From positions 2,666,001 through 2,730,000 of the forward strand of contig OU964923.1 of the NCBI GenBank assembly GCA_918807975.1: a stretch of 64,000 nt of DNA, read 5' to 3'. Source of the stretch: Aplidium turbinatum. Taxonomy: Eukaryota > Chordata > Ascidiacea > Aplousobranchia > Polyclinidae. The notes below the pieces were generated by a model. The model did not search any database, was not told where the DNA came from, and worked only from the letters and a program-made list of their open reading frames with translations. Shown one piece after another: positions 36,441-48,324 of the stretch. Positions within the stretch are counted from its first letter, which is position 1. Each line of letters starts with the position of its first letter. Both the position numbers and the translations under genes were made by a program.

Positions 36441-36474
36441 TGTGTGTTGATCCGAAATAAAATTTATCGGCGAT

Positions 36475-36550
36475 TTATTTCGTTGTTTTTGTTTTGGATA
36501 TGGACAACTTTGTTTGACGCAAATAAATAATAATAAAAAAAAATAATAAT
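36475..36550 (+). repeat. short A-tailed insertion in hAT-A2
   Basis: About 76 bp are absent from hAT-A1 at the matching point. They are bordered by a direct repeat TATCGGCGAT (36465-36474 and 36551-36560) and end in AATAATAATAAAAAAAAATA. An A-rich end with a 10-bp duplication suggests a retroposed fragment, but it is too short to name. Confidence 0.5.
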
Positions 36551-37052
36551 TATCGGCGATAATCAAATATTGCCTTTGGCGATAACGATTGTGACGCCCT
36601 CATGTCGCCTAGAGCGCACATGTGAGTCTAGTAAAGTTCGATTAGCGTACGGTAATTTATTTAAGCTAACTTAATCGGGGTTTTGAGTTTATTCAAATAG
36701 TTCGCGAGTCCTGATTATTACCCTGGCTAACTTTTCTGGACAAGACCACAACACATATTATATTACAAGTTACATTGTTTATAATTATTTTAGTATATTG
36801 AAATAATCTGACACAAAGTAGTTAGGACCAGCCATATAAGCATGCGTCGATGCCTGCCGCGCATCTGAGCTAGTCTAGATGAAAATTCAACTAGATTCAA
36901 CTAAATCCAATTAACCTCCCCCTCTTTTCTGGCAAGCAAACACCTGCTTATATTTCTGGTCCAGCCAATGGAAACACTCGAACAATCTACATAGATACTT
37001 TTCAGCCAATCAAATCATTCAGCTACGAAAGTTTATGTAATTTTTCACTCTG

Positions 37053-38197
37053 TGTTGTGTGCGACGCGAACACAACAGGTGCGGTAGTTAATTGCGCCGG
37101 TGACGTCACGATTTTCCTAATCCACCCGGCAGGACTGAGCAACTGTTAAAGCACGCCAACTTGAAGAAATCACTCGGTTTCCAATGACTGCTTCGCAGCA
37201 ATGAAGTTTATACGGTTTTTCTGTCAAGAAATAACACAACATAAGACACTAGTCACAATTCAGCAAGCACAACAGTCGAACTGATAAACGTACCAAATTT
37301 GTTGACAAACAGTTCTCAATCCACTGTACGGTACACAAGTTCCACAGGTTGGCCAATGACGCACTGAATAAATAAATTCGCGATGTTACCTTACACAATT
37401 ATTACGTAGGCTACCGTACCGTACAACCATAACGCTAGGTCAATAATCATTAAAAAACAAAGAAACGTGGCAATTCACTTGGCCTAGTTAAGATCGGTTT
37501 ACGAGAACTAATTTCCATTAGGCTGACAAATTATTGGTCAATAATTCAGTAGTAAACATAAATCCACAATTCACGACACAAATCAATCAATCATACAATT
37601 CAGAATAATGAACGTACCGGTAGTATGACCGGATCAGTAATGCCAAATGATGCACTTGTACGCGAAGGATTCTATAGTGATTGACTCTGCAATATTTAAG
37701 TTTGAAGTATTAGCCTAACAACAATTTACGCACATCAGAGATACGTTACGTTTGTTTACGGTAGACAGTCAACATTCAGCTACAAAAAACATTATTACAT
37801 CACAAGTACGCTCACCAGTAAGTTGAACTTTGAGATAGCAAGCTGCAAATATGGAATTCAGCCTACACGCAAATAAGTATTACCATAGCAGTTGTCAAAC
37901 TTAAGTCCTGTAGAAGTACATAACAGAGAAGCAGCTAACAAAGCATAAACATCAATCAATCAACTTTCAGTCACAAACTACAGTGACTAACAAGTTCGGC
38001 TAGCTGGCAAACTAGCAGCAAAAACGAAAACGTCTCGAAAGTTCCATAGACAATCTCGTGGTGAGTGTTGCCATTTGCAAAGAGCGATAACATAACAATG
38101 AAGGGGAAACGACGCTAGGTGGCGAATACACAAATTAACGGGAGTAATGCGGTAAAACGAAAGGCAGGCCTTTCAAAGACCTGTTGAAAATCTAACA
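37053..38197 (-). repeat. BEL element LTR 1 (3' LTR side)
   Basis: This LTR of 1145 bp has TG...CA ends and contains a CRE palindrome GTGACGTCACG near its left end. It is the outer 3' LTR of the minus-strand tandem. A purine-rich stretch (GGCCCGGGAG on the minus strand) adjoins it at 38198-38207, the likely polypurine tract. Confidence 0.85.
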
Positions 38198-38278
38198 CTC
38201 CCGGGCCAAAGAAGGGCCAAACTGGGTCATTCTTTTCATGAATAAAAGTTTTTCAACAGTCTATTGTCATGTAACAGT

Positions 38279-41200
38279 TCAGTCCTTTGACTCTTCCTCA
38301 TCGCTCTGATCTTCCAGCAAAATCTCAACGGTGTCTATTGGTGTCTCATCTTCATCTGGATCATCTTCTTCCCTTTGGACAATTACACAAAGTTTGGATA
38401 TTGGTCTCTTCAGAGATCCGGTTGCAGTCTTCACTTCTACGGAACGAACAACGCCGTGACGATCAGGAAATGTTTCAATTACTCTGCCTAGTGGCCATCG
38501 TTGTCTGGGAGCAGAGTCATCAATCAAAAGGACGATATCTCCTCTTCGGATATTCTCCTTTCTGTGAAGCCACTTTGCTCTTGACATCACAGATCGTGGG
38601 TATTCCTTAACCCACTGCTTCCAAAAGGTGTCTGCCAGAAACTGCACATGGCGGTATCGATCACTTGGTCGGTAGCCATCTCTGTCGCAGCTTAACATTG
38701 GCGGTAAATTCGATGAAGAATTCAACTTCAACAAGTGGTTAGGTGTCAGGGGTAAGTCGCCATCAACTTCCAGTTTCACATCGGTGAGTGGTCTTGAATT
38801 GACGATGTCTTCTACTTCAAGAAGTAATGTGTGCAATGTGTCATCATCGAGTGGTTGTTTTGGTAAGATGTTCATAAGAATTTGACGTACTGTGCGAATC
38901 ATTCTCTCCCAGGCTCCGCCCATATGGCTGGCTGTTGGGGGGTTGAATGACCATTCTATTCCTTGTTGTCGAAGGCTCTGGTGGATCTGGTTCTGATTCC
39001 ACTCATCGATGGCTTGCTTCAAGATTCTTTCACAACCCACAAAGTTGGTTCCATTGTCAGAGAAGATTTTCTTGATGGGGCCTCTGCGAGCTATGAAACG
39101 CCGTAGGGCATTTATGAATGCGCCAGTTGTCAGGTCTGGTGCCACTTCCAAGTGAATGGCTCTAGTTGTGAGACATGTGAAAAGGCAGCCGTATCTCTTA
39201 ATGTCACTTCGTCTGTTTCGGACATTTAGCGGCCCAAAAAAGTCAACGCCAGTCTGTGAGAATGGTGGCTGTGACATTTGTAACCTTGCTTCTGGCAGTT
39301 CTGCCATGAGCTGTTGTCTAGGTTTTGCGGTCCTTCGCCGGCAAGGCAGGCATCTTGCAAGTACCCTTTTAACCGCAACTTTGGCATTAACTATCCAGTA
39401 TTTTCGGTTAATATTGTTCAGTGTATGGCTTTCACCCATGTGCTTCGATTCGTTGGTATGACAATGTTCAATTATCAAGTCCGTTAAGTGGCGCTCTGGA
39501 GCTATGATAGCAGGATGTCGCGTTTCGAACGGTAAGTCGGATCTGTCGATTCTTCCGCCAACACGTAGAACATCTTTCATTAGGACAGGGCTGAGTTTTT
39601 CGAGTGGGATCCTCTTGGCTTTGGGCATGTTTGGGTGTTCTCCTTTGGATAGAGATTTGATCCAGGCTGGAAAACTCTGACGCTGCTCGTATTTGATTAA
39701 CTCAATTTCTGCCTCATCAAGTTCTGGCACACTGATTGGTCCTTTCAGTGTAATCTGGGTTTCGTTCTTCATGCGCATCAGTAAGTATGATTTGAATCTC
39801 AGGAACCAGGCTACTGATAGTTTCAGTCGGCGCAGAGATGAGAAGTAGGAGATTAACCTGTTGGTTCCTTGGCTTTCAGTCGTAGAAGCAGTAAAGGTTT
39901 CGATTTTCCTCTTTGGTTTGTAAGCAGCAAAGATATCTTCAAATTGTGGTTTCTGAGCAGTTTGATTGGGCCATTCTTCTGGAGGTTTCCTCAGAAAATC
40001 TGGACCATTGAGCCACATCCCAGAATTCATCAAGGCTTTGGCCGTCATGCCCCTTGATGCTTGGTCAGCAGGGTTCTGCTTCGTGTCACGGACAAGAAAA
40101 TTTGAAATGTCGGATTCAGCATCGAAATTATCTAAGCCTGTCTCCTTTGGTCGAGTACCTCTAAGCAACCAGCCTAAGGGCGTCCTGACTGCATCAGGTC
40201 CTTGCTTCGGGTTAGGTGCAAAGCGGCTTTCAATGCATCGGTGGGAGACAGCATGATCATTTCCGATCAACAGTGTAACTGTACCATGGTCCAGTTGCTT
40301 CAAGTCAATGCCTTGGAGGTGCTTGTGCGTTTGCAGATACTCCGGAGAAGGCGCTGGAGTTGGCTTGGTAGGTATCTTGTCAACGACGATCACATCTGTC
40401 AGTTCTTGCACTTCGCCGCCAACTACTGGTAGAACTTTCAACGCTACAGTTGAAGAACTGAAGGAATATGGTCCACTCGAAGACAGTGTTTGCACCTGGA
40501 AGTCACCAGATGGCTCAGGTTTCAGTTCAAGCATCTCTACAAGTTTTTGTTCACAAAAGGTGCGGTTTGAACCAGAATCTAGGAGAGCATAAGTATGTAT
40601 TACCTTTCCTTCTCCTGTCACACGTACGGGAACGATGTCCAAGTAAGTTGCCGAGTTGCTTGTTCTGGAATGGAAGGTTTCTACAACTTTATTTGTGTTC
40701 CTTTCTGATGGTCTTCTTACGGGATCATCTGGCTGGCTATCATTTCTTCTATTAGCAATGGGATTAGGGTGTCGTCTCTGGATTTGTTCTCCAGTTGTGA
40801 CCAGATACCGATGTAAAAGAGAATGATGTGATGAGCTTCTGCATTCAGTGCATTTACCTCGGCTTCTGCAGTCGGCACGTATGTGATCTGGTCCAAGACA
40901 GTTTAAGCACAATTTGTTGTTCCTTACAAATTGCTCACGTTCAGTGACGGATTTGGCTTTGAACTCTTTGCAGTGTTGCAAATAATGTGTATTATCGCAC
41001 AGGATACATTGTATGAGTCGCTTGTTGCCAATTCGGAGCTGTCCAGATCTTTCAGTAGGTTTTGTCACTACGTTAAACAGTGCAGCCTTTTGTTTCCCTT
41101 TGGTGTCAGGCTTGTTAAGTTTGTCGACATTTGATGAAAAGAGTTTCACGCCATAGATTGAATTGGCAATCCTAGATTCGTTCGTTATGAAGTCAGCAAA

Positions 41201-42523
41201 ATGTTGGAATCCAGCCACTTTTCCAGTGTCATCATTGATTTTCAGAGCTTCAATTACCCACTTTTCTTTCAGAGACGCTGGCAGCTTATTTGCAAGGCAG
41301 GTGATAAACTGCACGGTATCCAAGTTCGAAGCTTCGGTGTTTGAGCTCAATGATGAACAACATCTTTTCAACAGGACGGACAACTTCTCCAATTGTTCGG
41401 GTTCGTGGTGAGAAATTCTGGTAACAGCTCTCAAGCGTTCCTCGCAAGCATGCGCAATAACGTGTGGTTGGCCATACCTCCGTTTCAATTCTTCCCACGC
41501 TTCATCATAGCAGTTGTGACCTTCGCTGCTATCGGCAAGGTGCCTTATTTGTTCACAGACTGCATCACAGCAGTGCTGCATGAGGTAAGACATCTTCCTG
41601 TCGGGTGTCAACCAATCAGAAATATGGGACTTAAAACGGTGCCAGAAAGCCCAGAAATCGAGTGGGTCACCAAAGAATTTCTTAACATCTGGTTTAGGTA
41701 GAAGTCGTTCTGAAAGATCAGGTTGTCGGCTAGTATAATAACAAGGGTAATTTACCTTTTGGTCTGGCATTCCTGCAGATGTTGCAGTTGGTTCTTGTTT
41801 GTGCCGCTCATCACCGTGACGCAGAGGTTCCAGGTGTGTGTCTTTGTGAGTGAAGGTTTGCTGTGGCAATCGTACGGGTGTCATTGATCCAATATTGATA
41901 ACCGAAGAAGAATCATCTTGCCAGAGTGCGGCTTCAGTTTCAGCAGCTTTAATTTGACGCAGGTCTTCAGCTTCGGCTCTCTCACGTTCAAAGCGAGCTT
42001 TCTCTTGTTCCATGCGAACTAGTTCTTCTTCCTCTCGTCGCCTGGCATCATTCTGTTCTTTTGTCAAACGAGCTAGTTCCAATTTGGCATGTGCTTCACG
42101 TTGACGCAAACTATACATTGTACTCGATGACCGAATGCTTCCGGATTTGGAGCGATGGGAATGAGTACGCAAGGACGAGTGATGTGAGCGTAGTGGAGGA
42201 GTTTTAGTGTCTGTCCTCTCGCATTCCGAGAACCACTGTTTGACTCTATCAGCAAATTCTTCTTTACCTTGAATGTAATCTCGTTTAGTTGAAAGGCCTC
42301 CTGGAATTTGTTCATTCTCAGGGACATCGACACAAAGCGCCATTAAAGAGGCATAATTTTTGTCAATTTCTAACAGGATAGTCTGCACTTCTGTGAGGTT
42401 TTCACGTTTGCTCATCAGTTGTTCACCACGCTTGTAGCTGTCTCTCAAAGTATCAGCTGCTTGTTGAATAGCTTCGGCTTTGGAATCCATAGCTGTGTAT
42501 GCAAATCCGCTTCGTAACAGCAT
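38279..42523 (-). mobile_element. BEL/Pao Gag-Pol-like reading frame, unit 1 (fossil)
   Basis: One continuous frame of 1414 codons on the minus strand. Parts in order are: a charged coiled-coil-like N-terminal region (about 130-190); a Gag-like DUF1759 region (about 280-460); zinc knuckles with CILCDNTHYLQHC and CLNCLGPDHIRADC (about 510-580); an aspartic-protease-like region with ALLDSGSNRTFCEQ (about 660-760); then an integrase zinc-binding stretch, a catalytic core containing GVDFFGPL and SDNGTNFVG, and a BEL-type C-terminal domain (about 1040-1400). Relative to the full BEL set the parts are incomplete, so it is scored as broken and non-autonomous. Confidence 0.88.
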
Positions 42524-42688
42524 AAGCTAACTTCAGCAAATGAGAGATGTCACGTAACACTGATGGGAACTAGGTAAGTAAACGCAAATTTGATCGTCAG
42601 GTTGGTGAAGATCAGCAGTTCGGTTCGATTGACGAAATCAGCTTCAGTTCAAAGATGGTCAAGCTTTGATGCCAAATTTGAAAAACGA

Positions 42689-43833
42689 TGTTGTGTGCGA
42701 CGCGAACACAACAGGTGCGGTAGTTAATTGCGCCGGTGACGTCACGATTTTCCTAATCCACCCGGCAGGACTGAGCAACTGTTAAAGCACGCCAACTTGA
42801 AGAAATCACTCGGTTTCCAATGACTGCTTCGCAGCAATGAAGTTTATACGGTTTTTCTGTCAAGAAATAACACAACATAAGACACTAGTCACAATTCAGC
42901 AAGCACAACAGTCGAACTGATAAACGTACCAAATTTGTTGACAAACAGTTCTCAATCCACTGTACGGTACACAAGTTCCACAGGTTGGCCAATGACGCAC
43001 TGAATAAATAAATTCGCGATGTTACCTTACACAATTATTACGTAGGCTACCGTACCGTACAACCATAACGCTAGGTCAATAATCATTAAAAAACAAAGAA
43101 ACGTGGCAATTCACTTGGCCTAGTTAAGATCGGTTTACGAGAACTAATTTCCATTAGGCTGACAAATTATTGGTCAATAATTCAGTAGTAAACATAAATC
43201 CACAATTCACGACACAAATCAATCAATCATACAATTCAGAATAATGAACGTACCGGTAGTATGACCGGATCAGTAATGCCAAATGATGCACTTGTACGCG
43301 AAGGATTCTATAGTGATTGACTCTGCAATATTTAAGTTTGAAGTATTAGCCTAACAACAATTTACGCACATCAGAGATACGTTACGTTTGTTTACGGTAG
43401 ACAGTCAACATTCAGCTACAAAAAACATTATTACATCACAAGTACGCTCACCAGTAAGTTGAACTTTGAGATAGCAAGCTGCAAATATGGAATTCAGCCT
43501 ACACGCAAATAAGTATTACCATAGCAGTTGTCAAACTTAAGTCCTGTAGAAGTACATAACAGAGAAGCAGCTAACAAAGCATAAACATCAATCAATCAAC
43601 TTTCAGTCACAAACTACAGTGACTAACAAGTTCGGCTAGCTGGCAAACTAGCAGCAAAAACGAAAACGTCTCGAAAGTTCCATAGACAATCTCGTGGTGA
43701 GTGTTGCCATTTGCAAAGAGCGATAACATAACAATGAAGGGGAAACGACGCTAGGTGGCGAATACACAAATTAACGGGAGTAATGCGGTAAAACGAAAGG
43801 CAGGCCTTTCAAAGACCTGTTGAAAATCTAACA
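42689..43833 (-). repeat. BEL element LTR 2 (shared middle LTR)
   Basis: This 1145-bp LTR has the same TG...CA ends as LTR 1 and LTR 3. It serves as 5' LTR of unit 1 and 3' LTR of unit 2. No target duplication flanks it, as expected for a tandem made by LTR recombination rather than by two separate insertions. Confidence 0.85.
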
Positions 43834-43914
43834 CTCCCGGGCCAAAGAAGGGCCAAACTGGGTCATTCTTTTCATGAATAAAAGTTTTTCAACAGTCTAT
43901 TGTCATGTAACAGT

Positions 43915-46900
43915 TCAGTCCTTTGACTCTTCCTCATCGCTCTGATCTTCCAGCAAAATCTCAACGGTGTCTATTGGTGTCTCATCTTCATCTGGATCAT
44001 CTTCTTCCCTTTGGACAATTACACAAAGTTTGGATATTGGTCTCTTCAGAGATCCGGTTGCAGTCTTCACTTCTACGGAACGAACAACGCCGTGACGATC
44101 AGGAAATGTTTCAATTACTCTGCCTAGTGGCCATCGTTGTCTGGGAGCAGAGTCATCAATCAAAAGGACGATATCTCCTCTTCGGATATTCTCCTTTCTG
44201 TGAAGCCACTTTGCTCTTGACATCACAGATCGTGGGTATTCCTTAACCCACTGCTTCCAAAAGGTGTCTGCCAGAAACTGCACATGGCGGTATCGATCAC
44301 TTGGTCGGTAGCCATCTCTGTCGCAGCTTAACATTGGCGGTAAATTCGATGAAGAATTCAACTTCAACAAGTGGTTAGGTGTCAGGGGTAAGTCGCCATC
44401 AACTTCCAGTTTCACATCGGTGAGTGGTCTTGAATTGACGATGTCTTCTACTTCAAGAAGTAATGTGTGCAATGTGTCATCATCGAGTGGTTGTTTTGGT
44501 AAGATGTTCATAAGAATTTGACGTACTGTGCGAATCATTCTCTCCCAGGCTCCGCCCATATGGCTGGCTGTTGGGGGGTTGAATGACCATTCTATTCCTT
44601 GTTGTCGAAGGCTCTGGTGGATCTGGTTCTGATTCCACTCATCGATGGCTTGCTTCAAGATTCTTTCACAACCCACAAAGTTGGTTCCATTGTCAGAGAA
44701 GATTTTCTTGATGGGGCCTCTGCGAGCTATGAAACGCCGTAGGGCATTTATGAATGCGCCAGTTGTCAGGTCTGGTGCCACTTCCAAGTGAATGGCTCTA
44801 GTTGTGAGACATGTGAAAAGGCAGCCGTATCTCTTAATGTCACTTCGTCTGTTTCGGACATTTAGCGGCCCAAAAAAGTCAACGCCAGTCTGTGAGAATG
44901 GTGGCTGTGACATTTGTAACCTTGCTTCTGGCAGTTCTGCCATGAGCTGTTGTCTAGGTTTTGCGGTCCTTCGCCGGCAAGGCAGGCATCTTGCAAGTAC
45001 CCTTTTAACCGCAACTTTGGCATTAACTATCCAGTATTTTCGGTTAATATTGTTCAGTGTATGGCTTTCACCCATGTGCTTCGATTCGTTGGTATGACAA
45101 TGTTCAATTATCAAGTCCGTTAAGTGGCGCTCTGGAGCTATGATAGCAGGATGTCGCGTTTCGAACGGTAAGTCGGATCTGTCGATTCTTCCGCCAACAC
45201 GTAGAACATCTTTCATTAGGACAGGGCTGAGTTTTTCGAGTGGGATCCTCTTGGCTTTGGGCATGTTTGGGTGTTCTCCTTTGGATAGAGATTTGATCCA
45301 GGCTGGAAAACTCTGACGCTGCTCGTATTTGATTAACTCAATTTCTGCCTCATCAAGTTCTGGCACACTGATTGGTCCTTTCAGTGTAATCTGGGTTTCG
45401 TTCTTCATGCGCATCAGTAAGTATGATTTGAATCTCAGGAACCAGGCTACTGATAGTTTCAGTCGGCGCAGAGATGAGAAGTAGGAGATTAACCTGTTGG
45501 TTCCTTGGCTTTCAGTCGTAGAAGCAGTAAAGGTTTCGATTTTCCTCTTTGGTTTGTAAGCAGCAAAGATATCTTCAAATTGTGGTTTCTGAGCAGTTTG
45601 ATTGGGCCATTCTTCTGGAGGTTTCCTCAGAAAATCTGGACCATTGAGCCACATCCCAGAATTCATCAAGGCTTTGGCCGTCATGCCCCTTGATGCTTGG
45701 TCAGCAGGGTTCTGCTTCGTGTCACGGACAAGAAAATTTGAAATGTCGGATTCAGCATCGAAATTATCTAAGCCTGTCTCCTTTGGTCGAGTACCTCTAA
45801 GCAACCAGCCTAAGGGCGTCCTGACTGCATCAGGTCCTTGCTTCGGGTTAGGTGCAAAGCGGCTTTCAATGCATCGGTGGGAGACAGCATGATCATTTCC
45901 GATCAACAGTGTAACTGTACCATGGTCCAGTTGCTTCAAGTCAATGCCTTGGAGGTGCTTGTGCGTTTGCAGATACTCCGGAGAAGGCGCTGGAGTTGGC
46001 TTGGTAGGTATCTTGTCAACGACGATCACATCTGTCAGTTCTTGCACTTCGCCGCCAACTACTGGTAGAACTTTCAACGCTACAGTTGAAGAACTGAAGG
46101 AATATGGTCCACTCGAAGACAGTGTTTGCACCTGGAAGTCACCAGATGGCTCAGGTTTCAGTTCAAGCATCTCTACAAGTTTTTGTTCACAAAAGGTGCG
46201 GTTTGAACCAGAATCTAGGAGAGCATAAGTATGTATTACCTTTCCTTCTCCTGTCACACGTACGGGAACGATGTCCAAGTAAGTTGCCGAGTTGCTTGTT
46301 CTGGAATGGAAGGTTTCTACAACTTTATTTGTGTTCCTTTCTGATGGTCTTCTTACGGGATCATCTGGCTGGCTATCATTTCTTCTATTAGCAATGGGAT
46401 TAGGGTGTCGTCTCTGGATTTGTTCTCCAGTTGTGACCAGATACCGATGTAAAAGAGAATGATGTGATGAGCTTCTGCATTCAGTGCATTTACCTCGGCT
46501 TCTGCAGTCGGCACGTATGTGATCTGGTCCAAGACAGTTTAAGCACAATTTGTTGTTCCTTACAAATTGCTCACGTTCAGTGACGGATTTGGCTTTGAAC
46601 TCTTTGCAGTGTTGCAAATAATGTGTATTATCGCACAGGATACATTGTATGAGTCGCTTGTTGCCAATTCGGAGCTGTCCAGATCTTTCAGTAGGTTTTG
46701 TCACTACGTTAAACAGTGCAGCCTTTTGTTTCCCTTTGGTGTCAGGCTTGTTAAGTTTGTCGACATTTGATGAAAAGAGTTTCACGCCATAGATTGAATT
46801 GGCAATCCTAGATTCGTTCGTTATGAAGTCAGCAAAATGTTGGAATCCAGCCACTTTTCCAGTGTCATCATTGATTTTCAGAGCTTCAATTACCCACTTT

Positions 46901-48159
46901 TCTTTCAGAGACGCTGGCAGCTTATTTGCAAGGCAGGTGATAAACTGCACGGTATCCAAGTTCGAAGCTTCGGTGTTTGAGCTCAATGATGAACAACATC
47001 TTTTCAACAGGACGGACAACTTCTCCAATTGTTCGGGTTCGTGGTGAGAAATTCTGGTAACAGCTCTCAAGCGTTCCTCGCAAGCATGCGCAATAACGTG
47101 TGGTTGGCCATACCTCCGTTTCAATTCTTCCCACGCTTCATCATAGCAGTTGTGACCTTCGCTGCTATCGGCAAGGTGCCTTATTTGTTCACAGACTGCA
47201 TCACAGCAGTGCTGCATGAGGTAAGACATCTTCCTGTCGGGTGTCAACCAATCAGAAATATGGGACTTAAAACGGTGCCAGAAAGCCCAGAAATCGAGTG
47301 GGTCACCAAAGAATTTCTTAACATCTGGTTTAGGTAGAAGTCGTTCTGAAAGATCAGGTTGTCGGCTAGTATAATAACAAGGGTAATTTACCTTTTGGTC
47401 TGGCATTCCTGCAGATGTTGCAGTTGGTTCTTGTTTGTGCCGCTCATCACCGTGACGCAGAGGTTCCAGGTGTGTGTCTTTGTGAGTGAAGGTTTGCTGT
47501 GGCAATCGTACGGGTGTCATTGATCCAATATTGATAACCGAAGAAGAATCATCTTGCCAGAGTGCGGCTTCAGTTTCAGCAGCTTTAATTTGACGCAGGT
47601 CTTCAGCTTCGGCTCTCTCACGTTCAAAGCGAGCTTTCTCTTGTTCCATGCGAACTAGTTCTTCTTCCTCTCGTCGCCTGGCATCATTCTGTTCTTTTGT
47701 CAAACGAGCTAGTTCCAATTTGGCATGTGCTTCACGTTGACGCAAACTATACATTGTACTCGATGACCGAATGCTTCCGGATTTGGAGCGATGGGAATGA
47801 GTACGCAAGGACGAGTGATGTGAGCGTAGTGGAGGAGTTTTAGTGTCTGTCCTCTCGCATTCCGAGAACCACTGTTTGACTCTATCAGCAAATTCTTCTT
47901 TACCTTGAATGTAATCTCGTTTAGTTGAAAGGCCTCCTGGAATTTGTTCATTCTCAGGGACATCGACACAAAGCGCCATTAAAGAGGCATAATTTTTGTC
48001 AATTTCTAACAGGATAGTCTGCACTTCTGTGAGGTTTTCACGTTTGCTCATCAGTTGTTCACCACGCTTGTAGCTGTCTCTCAAAGTATCAGCTGCTTGT
48101 TGAATAGCTTCGGCTTTGGAATCCATAGCTGTGTATGCAAATCCGCTTCGTAACAGCAT
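43915..48159 (-). mobile_element. BEL/Pao Gag-Pol-like reading frame, unit 2 (fossil)
   Basis: The translation is identical to that of unit 1 over all 1414 codons, and the two are offset by exactly 5636 bp. The parts are the same: Gag-like region with zinc knuckles, aspartic-protease-like region, integrase-like region. Like unit 1 it is incomplete and non-autonomous. Identity of the two frames points to duplication as one block. Confidence 0.88.
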
Positions 48160-48324
48160 AAGCTAACTTCAGCAAATGAGAGATGTCACGTAACACTGAT
48201 GGGAACTAGGTAAGTAAACGCAAATTTGATCGTCAGGTTGGTGAAGATCAGCAGTTCGGTTCGATTGACGAAATCAGCTTCAGTTCAAAGATGGTCAAGC
48301 TTTGATGCCAAATTTGAAAAACGA

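Noticed and set aside
38279-42523. Plus-strand open frames opposite the BEL units
   Set aside because: They are shadows of the long minus-strand frame and repeat exactly in both units.
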